In this document: positions 53,927 to 62,099 of the stretch, in pieces
How the letters are laid out: each line of letters opens with the position of its first letter
Numbering within the stretch: the stretch's first letter is position 1
NCBI GenBank assembly: GCA_030694465.1
Contig: JAUXYJ010000068.1
Location: forward strand, 1 to 64,000
Reading direction: 5' to 3'
Source: Deltaproteobacteria bacterium
GTDB taxonomy: Bacteria; Myxococcota_A; Polyangia; Polyangiales; Ga0077539
DNA length: 64,000 bases
Notes under the pieces: model-generated
What the model was told of the DNA's origin: nothing
Databases searched by the model: none
The model's input: only the letters and a program-made list of their open reading frames with translations
Position numbers and translations under genes: made by a program

Positions 53927-54044
53927 GTGTCACTTTGCCGACGCAACGGCATCCCTTCTAGCGCGAACCCACCCACGCGTCTAGTGCGGATGTTTACCTC
54001 GCGATGCTCGCAGGCAACTGAACCCGTATCGATTCACTCGCCGG

Positions 54045-54116
<72 letters not shown>

Positions 54117-54218
54117 AAAAAGTCAAAGTGCTAGTAACAAAACACGCTGTCAGTTTCTAGCAGATAAGTGAATGTATCGAGGTACTTCGCAATGATCCAA
54201 GGGTTGAGATAATTGCGG

Positions 54219-54291
54219 AGCGGGAGACGGGATTCGAACCCGCGACATTCAGCTTGGAAGGCTGACGCTCTACCAACTGAGCTACTCCCGC
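54219..54291 (-). tRNA. tRNA-Gly (UCC)
   Basis: Acceptor GCGGGAG/CTCCCGC, anticodon loop CTTCCAA (TCC) on stem TCAGC/GCTGA, T-arm GCGGGTTCGAATCCCGT. CCA not encoded. Confidence 0.95.
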
Positions 54292-54329
54292 AAGACGAGC
54301 CGCGACGGTTGATAGACTCGTCGAAGCTC

Positions 54330-54414
54330 TGGTGGAGGGTGGTGGATTCGAACCACCGAAGGCAATGCCGGCAGATTTACAGTCTGCTCCCTTTGGCCGC
54401 TCGGGCAACCCTCC
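54330..54414 (-). tRNA. tRNA-Tyr (GUA)
   Basis: Class II tRNA with a long variable arm. Acceptor GGAGGGT/ACCCTCC, anticodon loop CTGTAAA (GTA) on stem GCAGA/TCTGC, T-arm GGTGGTTCGAATCCACC, encoded CCA. Confidence 0.95.
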
Positions 54415-54492
54415 AGAATTTTAGATCAACCTATATTCTCATTCGTGTCGTCATCAGTAACAACCGCTACCCTCGCGGGTCGCGGTTAAGAG

Positions 54493-54565
54493 AGCTAGCG
54501 ACGGGACTTGAACCTGCAACCACCTGTTTACAAAACAGGCGCTCTACCAATTGAGCTACGCCAGC
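54493..54565 (-). tRNA. tRNA-Thr (UGU)
   Basis: Acceptor GCTGGCG/CGCTAGC (one G.T pair), anticodon loop TTTGTAA (TGT) on stem CCTGT/ACAGG. The T-stem GCAGG/CCCGT has an A-C mismatch and a G.T end pair, odd for a functional tRNA. CCA not encoded. First tRNA of the minus-strand cluster. Confidence 0.9.
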
Positions 54566-54642
54566 AGTACTTGCTGTGAAGCGCGTGAGTCATTTGCTTT
54601 CGCAACGAAACACCGGTTTTCACAAGAAGCCCACCAGTGGTG

Positions 54643-54660
54643 ACCTCTCTCAAGAGAGGT
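54643..54660 (-). promoter_or_regulatory. Palindromic hairpin in the tRNA-operon leader
   Basis: ACCTCTCT-CA-AGAGAGGT is a perfect 8-bp stem. A second small hairpin (CACC/GGTG) lies right next to it. Both fall between the probable promoter and the first tRNA; may affect processing or antitermination. Confidence 0.4.
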
Positions 54661-54681
54661 ACCCGGCTGTAAGGGCCACGC

Positions 54682-54710
54682 GATCTATCGCCGTGGCGAG
54701 GCGATGTCAA
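54682..54710 (-). promoter_or_regulatory. Probable promoter of the tRNA-rpmG-secE unit
   Basis: TTGACA (54710-54705) and TAGATC (54687-54682) 17 bp apart on the minus strand. ACGGCGATA over the -10 side is shared with the region ahead of tRNA-Gln. Confidence 0.5.
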
Positions 54711-54746
54711 GGCAATCGACATCACTGCGTGATTTCATAGGAGCGA

Positions 54747-55946
54747 TTATCGCGGTGGAGCACTCGATGGTGTACGCGCCGGATTCGCATTGGCGGGAGA
54801 AACTGCAGTGGTCGCTGCGATGCAGTTTGGCTGTCGCTCAAGCGTGACGGGGTCTGGACCCATCAGCACGTTGCGACGAAGGGACTCGATCTGCTCGGCG
54901 GTGCGGCGGACCCACGCGTTGTCTTGGATGGCGTTGCGTCTCGCCATATCAAGCGTCGCCTCCCAAGCGCGCAAGGCGCCTTGGATGAGTGGGCGCAGGC
55001 GCCGCGCGGTGCGATCTCGGTAGATTCGAATCGCTGGTGGATCCCACTCGCAGGGCAGCGGGGCCAAGACGATCGAGCCGTAAAGCGCTTGGTACATCTC
55101 GCCGATCGCGAAACCCGAGGCCGCAGCGAAGTGTGGGTTTCCGACTCGGATCGCGTCGTTGTAGAGGACATGCGCGTGGGTGACGAGCTGCACCCTTCGT
55201 TCGATGGCGAGCTCGAGCGAGGGGTCCTCGACGAGCACTACGATAGTGGAGGCTTCGGTGCGGGAGATTTCTGCCAAGACAAAGCGCGCCTGGCCCACGA
55301 AGGTGTCATCTCCCATCGCAGAGACTGATTCGGGTGTTGGGGCGAGCGAGATTGCTTGCTCGGCTGCGCGTTGGGCCGCGGGGCGATCGCCGAGCGCGAG
55401 GTGGGCGGCAGCTTCGCGCGCGAGGGCCTCCACGCGATCGATGATGCTCAATCGCGCGATCTGAAGGATTTGTCCCGTTGAACGCACGACCTCGGGAGGG
55501 CGGTTGGCGCTCTCGGCCACGACGGCGATTCGAAAGAGCGCGTCGCGGTAGAGCGCTTCATTGTGCCCACGCGCGGAGTCCACCGCGCTTGTGTAGGCTT
55601 GGAGTGCTTGTTCGGGACGGGACGCAGCTTGGTGACATTGGCCGCGATTGAAGTGTGCAGCGGCGATCAGTGGGCTGGTTGGAAAGTGCTCGATCAATCG
55701 GTCGTAGTCCGCGATCGCTTCGTCATAGTGTCGTGTCGCGATCGCGGTCGCCGCGCGGTCAAACAAGAGCTGCGCGTCGAACGCGTCGCCAGTTCCGTCG
55801 GCGCGGCCTTCAACGCGAAACTCGGCTCCTCGCACTGCACGGGTGACGGCGGGTGTTGGTGGAGGGGATGTGCGCAGGGATGTGGTCGCGCAAGCGGCGG
55901 TTGAGACAAGCCACAACAAAGGAATGAGTCGGATGGCAGGCTGCAT
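54747..55946 (-). CDS. TPR-repeat lipoprotein
   Basis: 399 residues from ATG 55946, which opens a signal peptide with a weak lipobox (MQPAIRLIPLLWLVSTAAC). TPR-like helices follow: LLFDRAATAIATRHYDEAIADYDRLIEHFPTS, AAHFNRGQCHQAASRPEQALQAY, RAAEQAISLA. Tail Pro/Ala-rich. Such proteins act as scaffolds in the envelope. It is upstream and divergent of the RNase HII-like gene. Function not known. Confidence 0.75.
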   Translation of the reverse strand: MQPAIRLIPLLWLVSTAACATTSLRTSPPPTPAVTRAVRGAEFRVEGRADGTGDAFDAQLLFDRAATAIATRHYDEAIADYDRLIEHFPTSPLIAAAHFNRGQCHQAASRPEQALQAYTSAVDSARGHNEALYRDALFRIAVVAESANRPPEVVRSTGQILQIARLSIIDRVEALAREAAAHLALGDRPAAQRAAEQAISLAPTPESVSAMGDDTFVGQARFVLAEISRTEASTIVVLVEDPSLELAIERRVQLVTHAHVLYNDAIRVGNPHFAAASGFAIGEMYQALYGSIVLAPLPCEWDPPAIRIYRDRTARRLRPLIQGALRAWEATLDMARRNAIQDNAWVRRTAEQIESLRRNVLMGPDPVTLERQPNCIAATTAVSPANANPARTPSSAPPR

Positions 55947-56080
55947 CGAGACGTGCGCTTTCGGTTTTGTGGGCGGTTCGTTCACCAAGCGGCTCCGAGA
56001 GCGGGAGGCGCGAAGCGTATGTGTCCATCGGGTCGCATAGGTTTCAGTGACAGCGAGGAGACTGTGATACCCCTGCGCGC

Positions 56081-57016
56081 GTGAAATCGAGAGGTTCCTC
56101 GGTAATCGGCGTCGACGAAAATGGCTTGGGGTCTCGGCTGGGCCCCATGACTGTGACCGGCGTGCGTGTTGCGATGGACGAGGGCACCGACGCCAAGAAG
56201 CGCAAAGTCGCAGAGGCGCTGCGCGCGGCCGGCATTGGAGACTCCAAGGCGCTCTGCGCACATGGCGCGATGGGCAGCGTCGAGCGTGTCGTCCTGTCGA
56301 TGCTGGACGTGCACCTCGGAGTGCAGCCAGCGTCCCTCGATGCATTGACCGAGCGGTTCGGGCTCGAGAATGCCACGGCGCTCAAGCTTCCTTGTCCCTC
56401 GGGAGAGGCCTCGCAGGTGTGCTTTGGACAAGACATCGCGCTGCCTGCATTTGGCGGATCGATTACGGATGCCTCGCGACGAGAGGCGGCGGCACTCGAC
56501 AAGCTCGGGTTCTCTCTGCGTGACGTGAGAATTTCGGTGCGCTGTGCCGGTGTTCTGAACGATGCACGCGCCATCGGGCAGTCGCGCTTTGACGTCGACC
56601 TTGCGTCGATGTGTGCGCTCCTTGCTGTGCTGGCAGAAGGTCATGCTCCTGTGCGCGCGGTGCTCGGAAAAGTGGGAGCGCGCAGCAAATACACCGAGAT
56701 TCTCGCGCAGCGATTCGCGCTTGTGCGCACGGATGAAGAGCGCCGCGAGGTGTCGCGCTACAATATCGCGGCGTTGGGCACGGTGCATTTCGTGATGGAC
56801 GGCGACGCATCAGAGCCAACAATTTCGCTCGCCTCGATGTTTGGCAAATATGCACGTGAGCTCTGGATGCGGCGGCACAATCAGTATTGGCAGCAGGCTG
56901 TCGAAGGCCTCCACCCAGTCTCGGGTTATCACGATCCCGTGACGGATCGCTTGGTGCGAGCGACCGCGTTGGTTCGTAAGACACGAGCGATTCCACAACG
57001 TTGTTTTGAGCGATAA
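56081..57016 (+). CDS. Divergent RNase HII-like protein
   Basis: 311 residues from GTG 56081. GVDENGLGSRLGPMTVTGV (10-28) matches the RNase HII start (GxDExGxG) with D12 and E13; GDSKAL (53-58), D242 in DGDASEPTISLASMFGKYARE (240-260) and GYHDPVTDR (282-290) match further RNase HII blocks. The DG block that supplies the third acidic residue appears replaced by LGKVGARSKY (195-204). Much longer than normal (about 200), with an inserted middle region with Cys residues. It may be an RNA/DNA-hybrid nuclease variant or a non-catalytic paralogue. Overlaps the CapA-like gene (TAATG). Confidence 0.6.
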   Translation: MKSRGSSVIGVDENGLGSRLGPMTVTGVRVAMDEGTDAKKRKVAEALRAAGIGDSKALCAHGAMGSVERVVLSMLDVHLGVQPASLDALTERFGLENATALKLPCPSGEASQVCFGQDIALPAFGGSITDASRREAAALDKLGFSLRDVRISVRCAGVLNDARAIGQSRFDVDLASMCALLAVLAEGHAPVRAVLGKVGARSKYTEILAQRFALVRTDEERREVSRYNIAALGTVHFVMDGDASEPTISLASMFGKYARELWMRRHNQYWQQAVEGLHPVSGYHDPVTDRLVRATALVRKTRAIPQRCFER

Positions 57017-58248
57017 TGATTCAGACCATTCGAGCGGGGCACTTGGGGCTCTTTGCAATACTGATCGCGGCGTGCACGCGCTCGCCCAGCAATCGAGGGA
57101 TCGACAGCGCGGCTTTGCCCCAAGACGCGAGCGTCGCAGAGACAGCGTCTGAGCCACTCGAAGACGACGCGGCCACGGTTGAAGAGCCCGATGCTGCCGT
57201 CGCGACCGGCCCACGTCGCGTGGTGATCACGGGCGCTGGGGACATCGTTTTGCACCGACACGTTGTCCAAATTGCTGAATCGTTTCGAGAGACTGGGGGA
57301 TTCTCGTGGATGCTCTCACGTTTGGCTCCGATCATTACGCCGCGCGAAGTAGCCATTGTAAATCTCGTCGGCCCGATGAGCTCTACGCATCGGCCGCCGT
57401 GGACCGGGCCCCATCCCGCGCTCGGTGGCCCGAACTATCTCGCACGCAACCTCGCGCGCGTCGGTTTTGACGCCGTGACCCTTGCCAACAGCCATGCTCT
57501 CGATCAGCGGCCAGAGGGGCTCGAAGCGACACTCGATTTGCTTGATCAGGCGGGGATGGGAGGCATCGGTGCCGGCCGCTCGGAGGACGACGCCTACGCA
57601 CCCTGGATCACCGAGCGCGAGGGCGTTCGGGTGGCTGTCGTTGGCTATACCGAGCGGCTCGCGTTTGCGCAGAGCGGTGTCGAGGCTCGCGCGTACGTCG
57701 CGCGGGATGTCTCAAGGGTGTTGGCGGCGCTGACGTCGGCGCGAGACGGCGCTGACGTTGTGGTCGCGTGCGTCTATTGGGGCCGAGATCGCGCCACGAG
57801 TGCCAATGCAAATCAGCGTGCATTGGCACGACGCATGGTCGACGCAGGGGCGGACCTTGTGCTCGGCAACGGGCCCTCAGTGCTTCAGAGCGTTGAGCGG
57901 ATCGAGAGCCCACGGGGCGATGCCGTGGTGGCCTACTCGCTCGGTACATTGCTGTCGAACTATGGGAGTGCGTGGCATCAGGGTGTGACCGAGCGACCGA
58001 GCAGCGATCCGATGGCGGTGATGTACGATCCGAAGACTCGTGACGGTGCGCTCTTGCGCGTGCAGTTCGAGATCGCGGGCCCCAACCAAGTGTCGCTGGT
58101 CTCGACGTCGGCGGTCGCGCTGTGGACCGTCAATTTCTCAGGAGATATTCACGTGGTCCCGATTCGGCATGCGGAAGACCGAATCCGGGCCGCGAGGCTT
58201 CCGGCGATCACCGCTGCGCTTGGCAGCGTTGTGCGCGTGCGGCCTTAG
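57016..58248 (+). CDS. CapA-family metallophosphatase-like lipoprotein
   Basis: 410 residues from ATG 57016. Signal with lipobox (HLGLFAILIAAC), an Asp/Glu/Ala linker, then a CapA/PGA-cap domain: TGAGDIVLHRHV with metal-ligand Asp/His, NLVGPMSS (usually NLE), TLANSHALDQ with Asn/His, and DLVLGNGPSVLQ (usually GHHPHV/H-x-H). Some usual ligands are replaced, so activity may be altered. CapA proteins act in poly-gamma-glutamate or cell-surface metabolism. Start overlaps the stop of the RNase HII-like gene. Confidence 0.75.
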   Translation: MIQTIRAGHLGLFAILIAACTRSPSNRGIDSAALPQDASVAETASEPLEDDAATVEEPDAAVATGPRRVVITGAGDIVLHRHVVQIAESFRETGGFSWMLSRLAPIITPREVAIVNLVGPMSSTHRPPWTGPHPALGGPNYLARNLARVGFDAVTLANSHALDQRPEGLEATLDLLDQAGMGGIGAGRSEDDAYAPWITEREGVRVAVVGYTERLAFAQSGVEARAYVARDVSRVLAALTSARDGADVVVACVYWGRDRATSANANQRALARRMVDAGADLVLGNGPSVLQSVERIESPRGDAVVAYSLGTLLSNYGSAWHQGVTERPSSDPMAVMYDPKTRDGALLRVQFEIAGPNQVSLVSTSAVALWTVNFSGDIHVVPIRHAEDRIRAARLPAITAALGSVVRVRP

Positions 58249-58274
58249 CCCTGGCCCTCCAACACACGCATCGA

Positions 58275-58820
58275 TCAGTCGTAGACTTCGACACCCGTCG
58301 CGTCGAACTCGATTTGCGCGACCTGACCCGTCGCGGATTGGGCAGACTGGTCACACTCTGTCGCGGGATGTGCTGCCACAACGGTGCCGACAAGGACGGC
58401 TCGTTTGCCGTTAACGTCTCGCGGCAAAAAGAAGCTGTGTCCATGCATGCGGACGTGGGCTTGCGTACGGCCATCGCGGACCTCCATCCAGCAGCCCATG
58501 TGTTCGCACACGGCGACCACTTGGCCCTCGATCCGGACGGGCGCGGTGCGGTGGGGCTCGGCGTTGCTCAGCACTTCAGCAAGGGATTTGCGGACCGTGT
58601 CGGCCGGTAGGGCCTCGCCAAAGTGACGTACACCGTTGACACTCGCGACCTGGTTGCGGATCGGCGGGTCGGTCGCAGGGGCAGCCTGCACAGGGTGTCC
58701 CTGCGCCGGGTTTGGCGCGGTGACCGCTACGGACGCAGGGGGCTGCGACGCTGGCGACGTGGCGTGCGGCTGAGAGCAGTGGACCAGTCCCAGGAGCGTG
58801 AGAAGAGAGACAATTCGCAT
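58275..58820 (-). CDS. DUF4920-type lipoprotein
   Basis: 181 residues from ATG 58820. Lipoprotein signal MRIVSLLTLLGLVHC, a Pro/Ala-rich linker, then a small beta-domain: VRIEGQVVAVCEHMGCWMEVRDG, VRMHGHSFFLPRDVNGKRAV, EFDATGV, as in DUF4920 proteins. The Cys/His/Met set (CEHMGCWM) may bind a metal. Convergent with the CapA-like gene. Confidence 0.7.
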   Translation of the reverse strand: MRIVSLLTLLGLVHCSQPHATSPASQPPASVAVTAPNPAQGHPVQAAPATDPPIRNQVASVNGVRHFGEALPADTVRKSLAEVLSNAEPHRTAPVRIEGQVVAVCEHMGCWMEVRDGRTQAHVRMHGHSFFLPRDVNGKRAVLVGTVVAAHPATECDQSAQSATGQVAQIEFDATGVEVYD

Positions 58821-58871
58821 GATGATTTTCTCAGCGGTGGAGTAGCACGGGAGGGTGCGCGATTGCACCTG

Positions 58872-59615
58872 TCACGGGTCTAGACGGACCAAGCGTTCGG
58901 GGGGCAACGAGTGAACGAACGCGTCTCGGGCGCGACGAATTTGGGCCGGGTCATTGCCGTCGAAGGTGATCTTCACGGTGTAGTCCGCGTCGAAGTAGCG
59001 TGGATAGCTTCCGAGCGAGAGATCAGGAAAATCCGCGACGATTCGATCGATGTACGGCCGAAGCGAGGGCTCGTCGCCGTTGCAAAACACCGACTCGCAG
59101 ACGAACGGCCGCGCGCAATCTCTCAAGAGCGCAGCGACGAGGTCGAGAGACTGTCGAAAGAGCTGTGGAACACCTGGCAGAATGAGGATGTTGCCTAGCA
59201 CCATGAGTGGCCAGCGGACTGTCCGATCGGAGCCAAAGTGAAGCGTCGTTCCTTCGACGACAGCGGCCATTCGGAGGTGGTCGTCGGTGCAGCGTGGGCC
59301 GTAGTGAGCGCGGATGTTGGCTTCGAGCACAGGATCACGGACGATCTGACGGCCAAGTGATTGTGCGATGGACGCGATGGTGACGTCGTCATGCGTGGGC
59401 CCCACGCCCCCGGACGTGAAGACGAAATCGTGACTTCCGCGGAGTGACGACACGAGCCCGCGGATGGCTTCTGGGTCGTCGGGGACCACCTGAACGTGCC
59501 GAAGCGAGATCGCCAGAGTCCGCAGGGTTTGGGCAAGATGAAAGCTGTTAGTGTCCTGGATTTTTCCAGTAAGGATCTCATCGCCAATGATCAGTGCCGC
59601 AGCAGTTCGCGCCAT
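58872..59615 (-). CDS. MoaB/CinA-type molybdopterin-binding domain protein
   Basis: 247 residues from ATG 59615. ALIIGDEILTGKIQDTNSF and FTSGGVGPTHDDVTI are the molybdopterin-binding signature, shared with the N-terminal domain of CinA. The C-terminal amidase domain of CinA is absent, and the last 80 residues (VCESVFCNGDEPSLRPYIDRI, PDLSLGSYPR) resemble the CinA middle part. Similar stand-alone proteins are often FAD-synthetase-like in eukaryotes; the bacterial role is unclear. Confidence 0.8.
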   Translation of the reverse strand: MARTAAALIIGDEILTGKIQDTNSFHLAQTLRTLAISLRHVQVVPDDPEAIRGLVSSLRGSHDFVFTSGGVGPTHDDVTIASIAQSLGRQIVRDPVLEANIRAHYGPRCTDDHLRMAAVVEGTTLHFGSDRTVRWPLMVLGNILILPGVPQLFRQSLDLVAALLRDCARPFVCESVFCNGDEPSLRPYIDRIVADFPDLSLGSYPRYFDADYTVKITFDGNDPAQIRRARDAFVHSLPPERLVRLDP

Positions 59616-59646
59616 CGCAGTGCCTTCAAGTGTACACTCGAAGGCA

Positions 59647-60519
59647 GTGACATACCTTCGTTGGATGCTTTCGACTTTCGTTGCGCTTGGAGCTCTTGGC
59701 TGCCGCACGCGTCCTCAGACCGCTGAAGCGAACACTGCTCGATCGGCCAACCCCGAAGCGGCAGATGTGGTCCGCCCGGACCCTGAGCTGGTGCAATTTG
59801 TGACGCGTGACGGGTGGACCCTCGCGGGCGACCTGAGGCTCCGTCGCGCGGGCGGAACCGCCGTGGTGTTTGTGCATCAGCTCTCGTCGAATCGTGGCGA
59901 ATGGGCCGAGTTTGCTCAGCGCGTCGCGGGCACGCCCCCGGGACTATCCGGGGCGAGCGGGACGATCACGACGCTGAGCATTGATCTCAGGGGCCACGGG
60001 GAGAGCACGCAGAGCCCAAGCGGGCGGCGCACCTGGAACAGCTTCGGCAACGACCGCGCCGAGTGGGTCAACTGCGAGCGCGATGTCGAAGCCGCCGTGG
60101 ACTATGTGCGCCAGAGGGCTCGGACGACCAAGATTATCTTGGTGGGCTCGTCGATCGGCGGGACCGTTGCGACACTCTACAGCGCTCGGGTCGGGGCACC
60201 CATTCGCGGGCTGGCGCTGTTGTCACCGGGGCTCAGCTACCGCGGGATCGACCTGTTGCCACCGCTGATCGCTGCGTCCGACCATGGCGTAAGTGTCTAT
60301 GCGGTGAGCGCCGCGGGAGACCGGTACTCGGCAGACACCTTGCGTGAGCTGGAGGCGCGAATGACGGCCCCCAGAGACGCTGGGACGGCGGGAGCGTCGG
60401 TTGTGCGTCGGATAGAGAACTCAAGCGCGCATGGCGTCTCGATGGGGCAGGCTCCCAACGAGTCGATGTGGGTTCAGCTCAAGGCCTGGATTGACTCTAT
60501 CGAGGGACCCACTGAGTGA
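59647..60519 (+). CDS. Alpha/beta hydrolase, lipoprotein
   Basis: 290 residues from GTG 59647 (ATG 59665 also possible). Lipoprotein signal (LRWMLSTFVALGALGC), linker, then an alpha/beta hydrolase: FVHQLSSNRGEWAEFA, SIDLRGHGEST, nucleophile GSSIGGTVATLYSAR (GxSxG). The C-terminal His region (ENSSAHGVSM) is present and the acid may be in AAGDRYSA. Periplasmic or outer-membrane; substrate unknown. Divergent from the MoaB/CinA-like gene with only 31 bp between starts. Confidence 0.75.
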   Translation: MTYLRWMLSTFVALGALGCRTRPQTAEANTARSANPEAADVVRPDPELVQFVTRDGWTLAGDLRLRRAGGTAVVFVHQLSSNRGEWAEFAQRVAGTPPGLSGASGTITTLSIDLRGHGESTQSPSGRRTWNSFGNDRAEWVNCERDVEAAVDYVRQRARTTKIILVGSSIGGTVATLYSARVGAPIRGLALLSPGLSYRGIDLLPPLIAASDHGVSVYAVSAAGDRYSADTLRELEARMTAPRDAGTAGASVVRRIENSSAHGVSMGQAPNESMWVQLKAWIDSIEGPTE

Positions 60520-60560
60520 GCGGCCTCGGAGGAGCGAAACAATTGTGCGGATCCGAACAT

Positions 60561-60596
60561 TCTCTCTTGACTCGTGACATCTACGGCGATACACAA
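60561..60596 (+). promoter_or_regulatory. Probable promoter of tRNA-Gln
   Basis: TTGACT followed 17 bp later by TACACA, about 40 bp ahead of the tRNA. ACGGCGATA over the spacer/-10 junction matches the promoter of the tRNA-Thr cluster. Confidence 0.45.
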
Positions 60597-60634
60597 CCGC
60601 CCCGCTGACAAAGCGGTCGGCGAGTGTCTCCATT

Positions 60635-60707
60635 CGGGGATCGTCCAATGGCAGGACAACGGATTCTGATTCCGTTTATCTAGGTTCGAATCCTAGTCCC
60701 CGAACCA
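60635..60707 (+). tRNA. tRNA-Gln (CUG)
   Basis: Acceptor TCGGGGA/TCCCCGA, anticodon loop TTCTGAT (CTG) on stem ACGGA/TCCGT, T-arm CTAGGTTCGAATCCTAG, encoded CCA. Confidence 0.95.
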
Positions 60708-60758
60708 TCAAGCACTTGGTTTCTCTTCGAGAAAAAATGTGTTTGAGTTGTGTCTGAT

Positions 60759-60830
60759 GGTCCCATCGTCTAGCGGTTAGGACATCGGCCTCTCACGTCG
60801 GTAACACGGGTTCAATTCCCGTTGGGATCA
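60759..60830 (+). tRNA. tRNA-Glu (CUC)
   Basis: Acceptor GGTCCCA/TGGGATC (one G.T pair), anticodon loop CTCTCAC (CTC) on stem TCGGC/GTCGG, T-arm ACGGGTTCAATTCCCGT. CCA not encoded. 51 bp after tRNA-Gln. Confidence 0.93.
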
Positions 60831-60918
60831 CTGCATACACTCGGATTTTGTGAGAAAATACGAGAACACGACCCTCAGCGGGTGCTCGAGAGAGCCCTAC
60901 TGGGGGTTTTGTGTTTCT

Positions 60919-60934
60919 CCCCCTCGCGGGGTTT
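60919..60934 (+). terminator. Terminator of the tRNA-Gln-Glu unit
   Basis: CCCCC-TCGC-GGGG followed by TTTCTCT. A weaker CCCT-ACT-GGGGG with TTTTGTGTTT lies just upstream, so two terminators may be in tandem. Confidence 0.55.
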
Positions 60935-60936
60935 CT

Positions 60937-62097
60937 CTACGGGTGTAACTGGTGTGCCAGCTCGCGCAGCTGGGTGCGGAGCCCACGAGTGCGCTGCGTC
61001 AGCGTGCGCTGGTGAAGATAAATCGAGGGGCGGTCGCCAGGGACCTCGATCTCGGGGTCAAAAATCCGACCGTTGCAGCGAAGCGCACGCGACAGATGGA
61101 CTGACGCTCTTGGCCGGTCCGTCTCGATCCAGTGAGCTGCCAAATTGAGATGAGCGCTGGCGTACCAACGACGTGTCAGCCGTGCGGCGAGGAGCGCAGC
61201 GTGGGCTCGCTCAAGGTCACCGCAGAGGTAGGCGACCTCTGCCAACAGCACGTGCGCCGGCGCGTTTCCGCGGTGGACACGCCGTCCGTGGAGCGCGCGC
61301 TGGGCTTGGTGTGCGGCCTCGTCGAGCCGCCCTTGGGCCAGGCGTACTTGCGCGGTAAACAGCGCCGCGTTGGGCGCACAGAGGGGCTCGTGGGCGACAG
61401 CCTTCGCAAACAGCTCACAGGCGGCCTCGAGATCACCTAGCGCTGCGTGCTCGAGGCCCATGTACAGCCACAGCATGGGCGAATGGTTGGGCTTGGCAAG
61501 CTCAAGTGCTCCACGCGCCCGAGCCCGCGCGCGCTTGACCGTGGCACTCCCGGCGCGCAGCAAGTCAACATGGTGTTGTGCGAACGGAGCGGGCTGCAAG
61601 ACGCCTCCGCGAGCCTCGATCGACGGGACCACCGAGGCATGCCACGCGCTCCGCGGGTAGCGAACGTCGGCGTGCGCGCGCCACAGCCGGACGACCTCGA
61701 CTTCGGCAAAATCACCGTCACCTAGGTATTCGTACCTAGGAAGCGAGAATCCGTCGCGGCTCTCTTGGTGTCGCTCGCACCAGTCGAGAAGACGCGCTCG
61801 TTGGCCCTCGCCCCGCGTTACCATGCGCTCGTCGGCGTCGATCACGAGCACCCAGCCTTCGTCAATGGCGTCGAGGTACGCGTTGCGTGCATCTTCGTAG
61901 CCAGACGCCCGCGCATCGATGACCGTGGCGCCATGTCGCAGCGCGACGGCTGCCGACTGATCGCTGCTTCCGTGATCCACCACGATCACATCGCTGACCC
62001 ACGGCACCAGGGATTGAAGACATCCCTCAAGGAGGTCTCCCTCGTCGCGGACCACCACGCAGCCAACGACCCTGAGAGACGCGTCTCGAGGGCCCAC
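60937..62097 (-). CDS. Family 2 glycosyltransferase with TPR-like C-terminal region
   Basis: 386 residues from GTG 62097, just after the stop of the Cys-rich gene. GT-A fold: VGCVVVRDEGDLLEGCLQSL, DVIVVDHGSSDQSAAVAL, and the metal-binding VLVIDADERM (DxD-like), as in SunS/WaaE-like transferases. From about residue 215 helical repeats follow (LWLYMGLEHAALGDLEAACELF, AQVRLAQGRLDEAAHQAQRAL, LLAEVAYLCGDLERAHAAL). Probably glycosylates a surface molecule; the neighbouring Cys-rich lipoprotein may be the substrate or just a neighbour. Confidence 0.8.
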   Translation of the reverse strand: MGPRDASLRVVGCVVVRDEGDLLEGCLQSLVPWVSDVIVVDHGSSDQSAAVALRHGATVIDARASGYEDARNAYLDAIDEGWVLVIDADERMVTRGEGQRARLLDWCERHQESRDGFSLPRYEYLGDGDFAEVEVVRLWRAHADVRYPRSAWHASVVPSIEARGGVLQPAPFAQHHVDLLRAGSATVKRARARARGALELAKPNHSPMLWLYMGLEHAALGDLEAACELFAKAVAHEPLCAPNAALFTAQVRLAQGRLDEAAHQAQRALHGRRVHRGNAPAHVLLAEVAYLCGDLERAHAALLAARLTRRWYASAHLNLAAHWIETDRPRASVHLSRALRCNGRIFDPEIEVPGDRPSIYLHQRTLTQRTRGLRTQLRELAHQLHP

Positions 62098-62099
62098 GA

